From: Saprospirales bacterium
GTDB taxonomy: Bacteria > Bacteroidota > Bacteroidia > Chitinophagales > Saprospiraceae
Assembly: GCA_016703765.1 (NCBI GenBank)
Contig: JADJBL010000031.1
Location: 1-47,053 of the forward strand
DNA: 47,053 bases
Direction of reading: 5' to 3'
Position numbers and translations under genes: made by a program
Shown: one piece after another, positions 37,937 to 47,000 of the stretch
How the letters are laid out: each line of letters begins with the position of its first letter
Numbering within the stretch: the first letter of the stretch is position 1
The notes under the pieces: generated by a model
What the model was told of the DNA's origin: nothing
What the model saw: only the letters and a program-made list of their open reading frames with translations
Database searches by the model: none

Positions 37937-39631
37937 ATGTTCAACTTTAAACAACTCACGAGGCGGAAGACCCTCGAATCCATTCTACAGGATCAAAAAG
38001 ACCGCAGCGGCTCGGAGATGCGGCGCACCCTCGGGGTGCGCGACCTGACATTTCTGGGCATTGCCGCCGTCATCGGCGCCGGTATTTTCGCCACCATCGG
38101 GCAGGTTTGCTCCGACGGCGGACCGGGGGTCATTCTCCTCTTCATCATGGTGGCAGTGGCCTGCGGATTTTCCGCGCTTTGCTACGCCTCCTTTTCCTCG
38201 CTCATTCCCATTTCCGGAAGCGCCTATACCTACGCCTATGCTTCGTTCGGGGAATTGGTCGCCTGGATCATCGGCTGGGACCTCATCATCGAATACGCCA
38301 TCGGGAACATCACGGTGGCCATCAGTTGGTCGAACTATTTCACCGAAATATTAAAAGGCTTCGGCTTGCACATCCCCTACTGGCTGGCAACCGATTATAT
38401 GACGGCGCATAACGCCTTTCTCAGCGGCGACGCCACGAGCACCTTCTACCAGGCCTGGGTCGATGCGCCGGTGCTCATGGGCATTCACGTCGTGCTGGAT
38501 GTACCCGCCTTCCTGATCGTCATCCTCATCACCGCGCTGATCTACATAGGTATCCGCGAATCGCGCAACGCCAGCAACGCCATGGTGATCCTCAAACTCG
38601 CCGTGATCGTGGTCGTGATCATCGCCGGCGCCTTTTACGTGCAGCCGGAGAACTGGTCGCCCTTCATGCCTCATGGATTTACGGGCGTGTTGAAAGGCGT
38701 AGCGGGGGTTTTCTTCGCCTACATCGGCTTCGACGCGGTATCGACCACCGCGGAGGAATGCAAGGACCCGCAGCGCGACCTGCCCAAGGGCATGATCTTT
38801 GCCCTGATCATCTGTACGGTGCTCTACATCCTGGTGGCCCTGGTGGTGACCGGCATGGTGCCCTCCGACACATTAGCCGGCGTGGGCGATCCGCTCGCAT
38901 TCATCTTCAAGAGCGTGAATGCCGACTGGGTGGCTTTCATCGTGAGCATCAGCGCCATCGTGGCGATGGCGAGCGTGTTGCTGGTTTTCCAACTCGGTCA
39001 GCCGCGCATCTGGATGAGCATGAGCCGCGACGGCTTGCTGCCTCCGATCTTCAGCAGGATACATCCGCGATACAAGACCCCCGCTTTTGCGACGATCGTG
39101 ACCGGTTTGCTCGTCGGCATACCCGCCATGCTGCTCAACATCACGGTGGTAACCGACCTGACCTCCATCGGTACCCTGTTTGCCTTCGTGCTCGTGTGCG
39201 GCGGCGTGATCGTGCTCGACGTCAAGCACCCGGAGATGAAGGGCAAATTTAAAATCCCCTACTGGCCGGCGAAGTATTTCCTTCCCCTGATCTGGGTGGG
39301 CGTGGTCGGCACCATGGCCGTGTACTTTCCGGAGAATCTGGCAACCCTCATCCCGGCTACCTTGCAGGAGTTCGAGCACATGATTCCGCTCTACGTCTTC
39401 CTGCTCACCGGTTTGGGTCTGACGGTGTTCAGCTTCCGCTACCGGATCTCGCTCATCCCGGCCCTGGGCATGCTGAGCTGTTTGTACCTGATGTCGGAGA
39501 TTCCCACGGCGAGCTGGTGGCGTTTATTTGTGTGGTTTGCGGTGGGCTTGGTGATCTATTTTGCGTATGGGCATAGGAATAGTAGGTTGCGGCGGACGGG
39601 GGACGGCGGACGGCCGACGGTGGAGGGTTGA
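37937..39631 (+). CDS. APC-family amino-acid permease (cationic amino-acid transporter type)
   Basis: The protein opens LTRRKTLESILQDQKDRSGS and then RTLGVRDLTFLGIAAVIGAG, the APC helix 1 signature with the unwound GAGIF. Typical CAT-subfamily blocks follow: SSLIPISGSAYTYAYASFGE, WDLIIEYAIGN, FFAYIGFDAVSTTAEECKDP, QRDLPKGMIFALI and RIWMSMSRDGLLPPIFSRIH. About 14 helices and 564 residues, as in the subfamily. It likely imports a cationic or neutral amino acid with protons. The last ~13 residues (RRTGDGGRPTVEG) come from a GGACGGCGG-like tandem tract and look acquired. It is probably not part of nos function. Confidence 0.9.
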   Translation: MFNFKQLTRRKTLESILQDQKDRSGSEMRRTLGVRDLTFLGIAAVIGAGIFATIGQVCSDGGPGVILLFIMVAVACGFSALCYASFSSLIPISGSAYTYAYASFGELVAWIIGWDLIIEYAIGNITVAISWSNYFTEILKGFGLHIPYWLATDYMTAHNAFLSGDATSTFYQAWVDAPVLMGIHVVLDVPAFLIVILITALIYIGIRESRNASNAMVILKLAVIVVVIIAGAFYVQPENWSPFMPHGFTGVLKGVAGVFFAYIGFDAVSTTAEECKDPQRDLPKGMIFALIICTVLYILVALVVTGMVPSDTLAGVGDPLAFIFKSVNADWVAFIVSISAIVAMASVLLVFQLGQPRIWMSMSRDGLLPPIFSRIHPRYKTPAFATIVTGLLVGIPAMLLNITVVTDLTSIGTLFAFVLVCGGVIVLDVKHPEMKGKFKIPYWPAKYFLPLIWVGVVGTMAVYFPENLATLIPATLQEFEHMIPLYVFLLTGLGLTVFSFRYRISLIPALGMLSCLYLMSEIPTASWWRLFVWFAVGLVIYFAYGHRNSRLRRTGDGGRPTVEG

Positions 39632-39700
39632 CAGTTTTCAGTTTTCAGGGTTCAGTTTTCAGTTGGTGTAACTGAAAACTGAAAACTGAACATTGAAAAT
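39588..39700. repeat. GGACGGC tract plus tandem-word hairpin (CAGTTTT words) at the permease stop
   Basis: Bases ~39588-39626 are GGACGGCGG-type words within the last codons. Just after the stop (39629-39631), CAGTTTT words repeat. TTCAGTTTTCAGTT (39651-39664) pairs exactly with 39670-39683 around GGTGT, and looser pairing extends outward to 39700. Confidence 0.7.
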
Positions 39701-39991
39701 TACGGTCTGTTTCAGGAATATAATCCGGCGGCGCGGAGGGGGAATTGGGCGGAGGAAACTCGAGGCTGATGCATATTTTCTGCCAACTTAACTTTTTTTA
39801 CCCCGGATGGGTAGTATGGGTGTGAATAGGTAAATTCTCAAGGTTGGGGCACAGCACAAGGTCAAGGGGCAGGATTGTCAGAATATTCAGGATGACCGGG
39901 ATGGATTTGGGGATTTTGGAGGGCCTTCATCTCGTTACTCCTTATCTTGGCGTTTATCTTCGGATTCAGAATGATATGAATATGGTGACCG
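39701..39991. other. Spacer before the helicase gene, repeat-like
   Basis: No gene is supported. TTGTCAGAATATTCAGGATG near 39875 resembles one arm of the hairpin at 46104-46200, suggesting a half copy of that repeat. No clear promoter for the helicase was found. Confidence 0.45.
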
Positions 39992-42900
39992 ATGCCTGAA
40001 ATTGCCTTTATCGACGCAGAAATTCAACCGGATTCCAAACGCATTCTCGATCTCGGAGCCGTCCGGGAAAATGGGAGATCATTTCATTCGAATTCTCAGG
40101 CAGACTTTGCATCGTTTCTGAAAGGAGCGCCATTTATTGGCGGGCATAATATTTTCCAGCACGATTTGAAATACATCCGTCCAGCAGTCGCTTCTGCGGG
40201 GATCGATGAAACGAATATCGTCGACACGCTATACCTTTCTCCCTTGCTGTTTCCCCAAAAGCCTTATCACAAGCTGGTCAAGGATGACAAATTGCAAATC
40301 GAACACCTAAACAACCCTCTGAACGACTCGCAAAAAGCGCGCGATCTCTTTTTTGAAGAAGTAACCGCTTTTCACGAATTGGATGAAACGCTGAAGCGAA
40401 TTCTGTTCCTTTTATTGCACGACAAAAAGGAGTTCAGCGCTTTTTTTCGGCTCATCAATTACAACCCGGTCGCGACCGACACCGAGAAGTTGATACGCGA
40501 GAAATTCCGGGATCGGATATGCGAAAACGCGGATATTCCGGAAATGGTTGCAAAACATCCGGTTGAACTGGCTTACGCCCTTTCGCTGATAAATGCCCAG
40601 GACCGCTATTCCATTACCCCTGCCTGGGTGTTGAGGCAATTTCCAGACGTCGAACTACTTTTTAACATTCTCAGAAACAAGCCCTGCCTTACCGGATGTC
40701 CCTATTGCGAGCAGGCTTTGGACGCCCGGGCCGGGTTGAAAAGATTTTTCGGCTACGACTCTTTCCGAACATTTGACGGCGAGCCGCTTCAGGAACGAGC
40801 TGTCGAGGCGGCCCTTAAGAACAAGTCGCTTCTGGCAGTTTTCCCCACCGGCGGCGGAAAATCCATTACGTTTCAGGTTCCGGCTCTCATGAGCGGCGAA
40901 AATACCAAAGGGTTAACGGTCGTAATCTCCCCGCTACAATCCCTGATGAAAGACCAGGTAGATAATCTGGAGAAAAATGGTATTACCGATGCCGTAACGA
41001 TCAATGGCCTTCTCGACCCAATTGAAAGGGCCAAATCGTTCGAGCGGGTGGAGAATGGATTGGCATCCTTGTTGTATATAGCCCCTGAATCCCTGCGTTC
41101 GAAAAGCATAGAAAGCCTCCTGCTGGGAAGAAAGATCGCCCGGTTCGTCATAGACGAGGCGCATTGTTTCTCCTCCTGGGGACACGATTTCCGGGTCGAC
41201 TATCTGTACATCGGTGACTTCATCAAAAATATCCAGCTAAAGAAAAATGCCGGAGAACCCATTCCGGTATCCTGTTTCACGGCCACGGCGAAGCAAAACG
41301 TGATTGAGGATATTCGGACCTATTTTCGGGAAAAACTCTCTATCGATCTTAAATTGATCTTTTCAATGGAAAGCAGCACTAATCTCAAGTACAAGGTATT
41401 CAACCAGGGCGATGAAGACGAGAAATACAACGCGGTAAGAGAGTTGCTCGAGGAACGGGAATGCCCGGTTATCATCTATGTTTCCAGGACAAAGAAGGCA
41501 TCCAAACTTGCAGAAAAGCTGGCGAAAGACGGGTTTTCAGCCAGGCCGTATCACGGAAAAATGGATGTGAAGGAAAAAACCGAAAATCAGAACTCATTCC
41601 TTTCCGGAGAAACTCAGATCATGGTGGCCACCTCGGCCTTCGGCATGGGGGTCGATAAAAAGGATGTCGGCTTGGTTATTCACTACAACATTTCTGATTC
41701 GCTCGAAAACTATGTGCAGGAAGCGGGAAGGGCGGGAAGAGATGAAAACATCACGGCTGATTGCTATATTCTTTACGATGAGGGAGATCTCGACAAGCAC
41801 TTCGCGCTGCTCAATCAAACCAAACTAAACATCAAGGAGATTCAGCAGGTCTGGAAAGCAATTAAGGAGCTGACCAGGTTTCGGTCCACCATGTCGAATT
41901 CCGCCCTGGAAATCGCCCGCAAAGCCGGTTGGGATGAAAACATCCGGGAAATGGAAACCAGGGTCGTCACGGCAATCGCAGCGCTGGAGTTGTCCGGATA
42001 TCTGAAGCGGGGGCAAAACGCGCCCAGGGTCTATGCCAACAGTATCCTGGCCCGAACGGCTCAGGAGGCTATCGACAAGATCGAAGGGTCTCCGAAGTTT
42101 GAAGAACAGGAGAAAGAGTACGGCAAGCGAATCATCAAGAAACTGATCTCCGGCAGGAGCCGGAAACAGGCGTCCGACGAAACCGCCGAAACGCGGATTG
42201 ATTACATCGCCGAGCATCTCGGCATAGGGAAAAAAGACGTCATTAATGTAATAGGCCTGCTTCGGGAGGAAAAAATACTGGCGGACGCCCAGGACCTGAC
42301 CGCCTTCATCAGGCAGGGGGAGCATAAAAATCGCCCCGCCGCCTTTGCGCAAACTTTTGCCAGGCTGGAAGATTTCCTGTTGTCAGTCCTTGAAGAGGAG
42401 GAAAAAATATACTCTCTCAAAAAACTGAGCGAGGACGCTGAAAAGTTCGGGTGCGAAGGGGCGAGCGTAAGCAAGATCAAAACCCTGCTCAACTTTTGGG
42501 CTATCAAAGGCTGGATCAAGCGCGCCGCCCACAATTACTCCAATTCGCACGTAGCCATCTTATGCCATCAGCCCAAGGAAACCCTAAAAGTTCGCCAGGA
42601 AAAGCGTCATCCGCTTTCCGGTTTTATTGTAGATTTTCTCTACGAGAGGAACCGCGCACACACTACCGGAGAGCAGGGTGAAAAAGGAGAAACGCCGGTT
42701 GAATTTTCCGTCCTCGAATTGAAAGAGGCCTACGAAAGAAAAAGCGACCTTTTTAACGAAACAGTCTCGCAGGAGGATGTCGAGGACGCCCTTTTCTATT
42801 TGTCGAAAATAGACGCGATCAAGATCGAGGGCGGCTTCCTGGTCTTATACAACCGTCTGCAAGTAGAGCGGATTGAGCAGGATAACCGCAAGAACTTCAA

Positions 42901-44803
42901 AAAGGAGGATTATCAAAAGCTGGCGCAGCATTACGAAAGCAAAGCTCAACAAATCCACATCGTGGGCGAGTATGCTAAAAAAATGATCGAAGACTACAAA
43001 GCGGCCCTTCAATTTGTCGACGACTACTTCCAGTTGAACCAGTCCTCATTCCTGAACAAATACTTCGACGGAAAGCGCCAGTCGGAGATAAAAAGCACCC
43101 TGACTCCTTCCAAATTCCGCCAGCTTTTTGGCGAGCTATCGCCCGCACAACTCAACATCGTCAGGGACAACGAGTCGAAACACCTGGTGGTGGCCGCAGG
43201 CCCAGGCAGCGGGAAGACAAAGGTGCTGGTTCACAAACTTGCCTCTCTACTGCTCACGGAAGACGTAAAGCAGGAACACTTGCTGATGCTGACCTTCTCC
43301 AGAGCCGCAGCCACGGAGTTCAAAAAGCGATTGATGGAGCTGATCGGCAACGCAGCCGTCTTTGCCCGTGGCCATCAAAACCTTTCACTCTTTTTGCTTC
43401 GATATTCTCGAAAAAGTCGGCAATCTGGAGCAGACCGACCAGGTCGTCAGCATGGCGACCAGGAAAATAAGGAATGGAGAGGCAGAACCGAAACTGGTCG
43501 CCAAATCGGTGCTGGTCATCGACGAGGCGCAAGACATGAGTGAGGAAGAATATGCCCTTGTCGACGCGCTCATGGATCAAAACGAAGGCTTGCGGGTAAT
43601 CGCCATCGGCGATGACGACCAGAATATCTTTGCATTCCGGGGCGCCAGTTCCCAATACATGAGCTCCCTGATCCACGAAAAAGGCGCCCGCGGCTATGAG
43701 ATCACCGAAAATTTCAGGAGCAGGCGCAATCTGGTGGAATTCAGCAACCAGTTCGTCCGCCAGATTAAAGGACGTTTGAAAACAGCCCCTCTTACGGCAA
43801 TACAGAGCGACAACGGGAAATTAAAAATCGTCCGGTACAATAGCCAAAACCTGATCTCTCCTTTGGTGAACGACCTGTTGAATACCGGTTTGTCCGGAAC
43901 GACCTGTGTGCTGACCAAGACGAACGAAGAGGCCTTAATGGTGTGCGGGCTGTTGTTGAAGAAGAATATGCCCGCGAGGCTTATCCAAAGCAATGATGGA
44001 TTCAGCCTGTACGACCTTGTGGAAATTCGCTACTTCCTGGAGCTCGTCGGCTTAAAGGAAACCGGGACTTCCACCATCGGCGAAGAGGCATGGGAGGAAG
44101 CGAAACGAAAGCTTTTGCGCAACCCTGTCAACAGCCCCAACCTGGAGTTCTGCGTCAACCTTATCGAAAAGTTTGAAGCGATCTACCCGAAAACCAGATA
44201 CAAATCCGATCTGGTGGAATTTATCAGGGAATCCAGGCTGGAAGATTTTTATAATCACCCGGGCGAGACCATCCTGGTTTCCACGATACACAAGGCAAAG
44301 GGAAAGGAGTTTGACAACGTTTTCCTGCTGCTCGATCATTTCAACGTGGGCACGGACGACCATAAAGGCAATTGTTCGTCGCCATCACGCGGGCCAAAAA
44401 ACACCTCGCCATCTATTTGAATGGATACTACCTCGACGACATCGCCGTGGAGCAGATGGAACGCCTGGAAGACCCAGCCGAATACCAGCCCCTGGACCGT
44501 GTCGCGATGCACCTCAGCCACAAGGACGTGGCGCTCGATTTTTTCATCCATTGGAAGGACGCGGTGTCCCAACTGCGCAGCGGCGACCCGCTGATCTTTG
44601 CAGGCCACGAATGCAGAAATCTCCAGGGACTACCGGTTTTGCAATTTTCGAAGCAGTTCTTGTCAAAAATTGGCGAGATGCGGGCCAGGGGTTTCGAGTT
44701 GAAGAGCGCCCGGGTGAACTTTATCGTGTACTGGAAGAAGGAAGGGAGCGAGGAGGAGGTCCGGGTGGTATTGCCGGAGGTTGGGTTTGAGAGGGTTTGG
44801 TAA
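39992..44803 (+). CDS. Exonuclease-RecQ-UvrD fusion helicase (~1603 residues), two frameshifts
   Basis: Residues ~1-125 resemble a DEDD-type 3'-5' exonuclease (FIDAEIQPDSKRILDLGAV; IGGHNIFQHDLKYI). A Cys cluster C232-X3-C236-X2-C239 (CLTGCPYC) precedes a RecQ-type SF2 helicase: Walker A PTGGGKS (~284-291), DEAH at 388-391, motif VI QEAGRAGRDEN (~576). After winged-helix-like linkers, a full UvrD-type SF1 helicase follows: GPGSGKT (~1070), DEAQD (~1177), GDDDQNIFAFRG, ENFRSRRNLVEF, VSTIHKAKGKEFDN, FVAITRAKKHL, and a beta domain ending VVLPEVGFERVW. Deleting one T at 43361-43363 and adding one base at 44370-44371 keeps one frame; the length then divides exactly. It presumably unwinds and trims DNA in repair, or in defence against foreign DNA; no experimental role is known to me. 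Confidence 0.85.
43361..43363 (+). other. Probable indel site in a T3 run (helicase gene)
   Basis: One deleted T gives NAAVLPVAIKTFHSFCFDIL, a normal UvrD junction. Confidence 0.7.
44370..44371 (+). other. Probable indel site (helicase gene, motif VI)
   Basis: One added A gives DDHKGKLFVAITRAKKHL and restores helicase motif VI. Confidence 0.7.
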
Positions 44804-44805
44804 AT

Positions 44806-45222
44806 TTATCCAATCATCTCTCTCAACTGTTCCAAACGGATGGTTTTAATGGATGGGAACGGAATATCTTCTAAAACCCGGAAATGCTTGTCGTGAGTGA
44901 CAATAAAATCCGCCTGGCCAGCCACTGCGCAATCGACGAACTTGTTGTCGTCAGGATCGGCTTCGATAAGGGACCATTTATAGTGGGGAGTTATCAGTTC
45001 GACATTGGAAAGTTCAAAAAGGAAATCAAGCCGTTCATCTGATAGCTCCGGTCCGAATTTTTGGACACACTTTTCGAGGTATTCGTTAAGTATCTCGTTA
45101 CTAACCAGAAGCGTGAATTGCTGGTTTATAATACCTTCAAACACCCACCAATACTTGTGATGGGGCAATACCGACACTACAAAAACATTTGTGTCGAGAA
45201 CCAATCGAAGTTTACTGCTCAT
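44806..45222 (-). CDS. PIN-domain toxin (COG1569-type)
   Basis: PIN ribonuclease fold: RLVLDTNVFVVSVLPHHKYW at the N-terminus with the first catalytic Asp, EILNEYLEKCVQKFG, then LIEADPDDNKFVDCAVAGQA and DFIVTHDKHFRVLED with the remaining acidic residues. The start at 45222 is chosen because MSSKLRLVLDTN is the usual opening and its ATG overlaps the antitoxin stop by 11 bases (ATGAGCAGTAA). Such toxins cleave RNA when not bound by the antitoxin. The gene converges on the giant helicase gene with a 2-nt gap. Confidence 0.88.
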   Translation of the reverse strand: MSSKLRLVLDTNVFVVSVLPHHKYWWVFEGIINQQFTLLVSNEILNEYLEKCVQKFGPELSDERLDFLFELSNVELITPHYKWSLIEADPDDNKFVDCAVAGQADFIVTHDKHFRVLEDIPFPSIKTIRLEQLREMIG

Positions 45223-45431
45223 TTTCCTCCAGCCACTTATCCAAATCCTTATTGGAGATATCACGTGCTTTGGCGCAGCACCGGCTTTTTCCGCAAAACG
45301 ATGGGCAAAAAACGGGCAAGAATATTTTTCAGCTCGAGGAGTTCTTCCTCGGTTGGATTAAAGGAATAAATTTTCAGCAGCTCCAACTGGAGCATACTCA
45401 GTTTTTTGCTGGATTGTTCTGCCAAGGCCAT
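45212..45431 (-). pseudogene. Antitoxin partner of the PIN toxin, reading frame broken
   Basis: The N-terminal half reads MALAEQSSKKLSMLQLELLK, then IYSFNPTEEELLELKNILAR. One added T in the T6 run near 45320 continues FFAHRFAEKAG. A second shift gives CAKARDISNKDLDKWLEENE and a stop that overlaps the toxin start. This is the layout of the short antitoxins preceding COG1569 PIN toxins (xxLLARFFAEKA...W). With two added bases it would be 73 residues. If the breaks are real, the toxin would be unchecked, which cells rarely tolerate, so sequence error is likely. Confidence 0.65.
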
Positions 45432-46208
45432 AATATTCAGGCTCGTTTACCACTTAAACAGGATATTCCGCTAAATGTTGTCATGCAAATATGCCTGGAA
45501 AATGCGAAGATTTCAAGGCCGGCAGGACATTTTAATAATCATGGACATTCCTTCCAGCTCAATACCCTGGCCTTGCAGCCTTTGAAGGCGGCCCCTGCCG
45601 GCCTGCCTGCGGAGGGCCTCCCCTCCATCTCAATGACAGCTTGGCTTTATAACACTGGCTTCAGGACACACTCTGAATCAGAATCGCGCCTGAGGCGAGA
45701 TTCCCCAAAGAAAAAAAAAAAAAAAGGGGCCCCCCGCCCACGGGTTGGAAACACCAATTACCCCCGAAAAAAATTTCAGTTTTTAGAACCCCAAAAAAAA
45801 AGAAAAAGGGCGGCGGGTGGCGCTTCGGGGAACAGGGGGGGCAGATCAAGCTCCGGTCGATTGTCGGATGCCGTAGGCCGTCATCTCAACCGCCTTTCGG
45901 TAGGAGGGCCATTCATGGCCCAATGTTGGAGAATCGAAACCCTAAAATCCGGGAAACGTCCGCCTCAGGCGTGATCTATCGCTTTCCACCGGCAGGTAGT
46001 CCTACCCATGCCAGAGCATAAAAGCCCAAATGCCCAGGCACGCAAGCCTAAATCAGAAAAATCAAAAGAATCATCAAAATCACAGTTCAGACATTACCTG
46101 TTCTGTCAGGATCAGAATCCTCAGAATTTCAAAATTTCCAGAATGGAGGCATGGCTTTAATTCTGTGAATTCTAAAATTCTGAAAATTCTGATTCAGACA
46201 AAACCAAG
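45432..46208. other. Repeat-rich, partly low-quality region without a recognisable gene
   Basis: Bases 45685-45708 hold the inverted repeat GAATCGCGCCTGAGGCGAGA(TTC), and CGCCTCAGGCG recurs near 45961. Between them, 45711-45840 is made almost wholly of long runs of single bases. Further on, 46104-46200 forms a large hairpin. No coding frame here resembles a protein. Confidence 0.5.
46104..46200. repeat. Large imperfect inverted repeat with 41-nt arms
   Basis: Arms 46104-46144 and 46160-46200 pair at 33 of 41 positions. Both are made of TCAGAATTTT/GATTCTGA-type words. The loop is 15 nt. It is bounded by TGTC(A/T)G and its complement. Confidence 0.75.
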
Positions 46209-46371
46209 AATGTCTTTAAATGCCGATCTCTCAAGTTACGGTGTCGATGAGCACCGCCACCGCTTTGCTGTTTGGACTGCTTCAAGGGCCGTTCAGCGGG
46301 GATATTTGAAAACCCAACAAATCCAGAAAGCAATTGAAACTGCTCATTTGAGAGAAAATATGAATCCCTAA
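46209..46371 (+). CDS. Short protein or gene fragment with EHRHRFAVWTASRA motif
   Basis: 54 residues beginning MSLNADLSSYGVDEHRHRFA and continuing VWTASRAVQRGYLKTQQIQK. The HRHRFAxWxAxRA block resembles the N-terminus of a widespread hypothetical family. Those proteins are longer, so this may be truncated by an indel shortly after ENMNP. No function is known. It directly follows the hairpin at 46104-46200. Confidence 0.5.
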
Positions 46372-46486
46372 TCGAAAAACTTCGGAATCTTGCAGGCCCC
46401 TACCCTTTTTGGAAACTGGAGTTCTTTTGGAATGTTTAAATTGCCGTTTTATTTTTTGTTCTTTTTCATTTAATCCCAAAAATATT

Positions 46487-46876
46487 ATGTCCACACCCTT
46501 TACTCCCGTCAAGCCCCCCAAATCCCCCGACCCCAAGCGCGATAACCGCATTCAGGACGAGATCGTTGTGGATGCATACGACGATGAAGAGGTCCTTGGC
46601 AGCTGGTATGTCTACCTGGAAGACACGCTGGAATTTCCCTTCGAGGCCAAAATCCGCGTAGAGACGGCAAAGAAGGGCAAGGGCACGGCGAGCGTTCAGG
46701 TCACCATAGTGGGGATGGCGGACCAGGATTACTGCGGCCTTCGATGCATCTGGTTCCTGGCGCAGCAAGAGGGCCAAGACTGGTTGTTCTACGTCCCGGT
46801 CTCAGATATCACGGCGGTCGCAGCCGGGAAGGAGACAGTTCAGGCCCTGACCGACTGGCTGTATTGGCTCAAGTAA
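46487..46876 (+). CDS. CcbP-like calcium-binding protein
   Basis: 129 residues, starting at MSTPFTPVKPPKSPDPKRDN; an upstream in-frame extension looks non-coding. The core EIVVDAYDDEEVLGSWYVYL with EDTLEFPFEAKI matches the acidic calcium-binding CcbP-type family (known from the cyanobacterial protein that buffers Ca2+). A small beta fold follows (VQVTIVGMADQDYCGLRCIW). The Asp/Glu cluster is the likely binding site. The Pro/Lys N-terminal tail is extra. Its role here is unknown. Confidence 0.75.
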   Translation: MSTPFTPVKPPKSPDPKRDNRIQDEIVVDAYDDEEVLGSWYVYLEDTLEFPFEAKIRVETAKKGKGTASVQVTIVGMADQDYCGLRCIWFLAQQEGQDWLFYVPVSDITAVAAGKETVQALTDWLYWLK

Positions 46877-46971
46877 ATGTAAGGCTGCAAATTTCCATAC
46901 TCATGCCCAATATCCCGATTACCAAACCTTTAGAAGGATGCGGCAATTCTAAGTGTTATACTCAGATTCTG

Positions 46972-47000
46972 AATTTCTGCCACCAATGGTGGCAGAAATT
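46972..47000. repeat. Perfect 13-bp inverted repeat near the window end
   Basis: AATTTCTGCCACC (46972-46984) and its complement (46988-47000) flank AAT. It lies ~95 nt after the CcbP-like stop. It could be a terminator without a T run, or the end of a repeat element continuing past the window. Confidence 0.55.

Noticed and set aside
35203..39700. Tandem-word repeats as CRISPR arrays
   Set aside because: Units are 7-14 nt, contiguous without spacers, and end in a complementary array; no cas gene is present.
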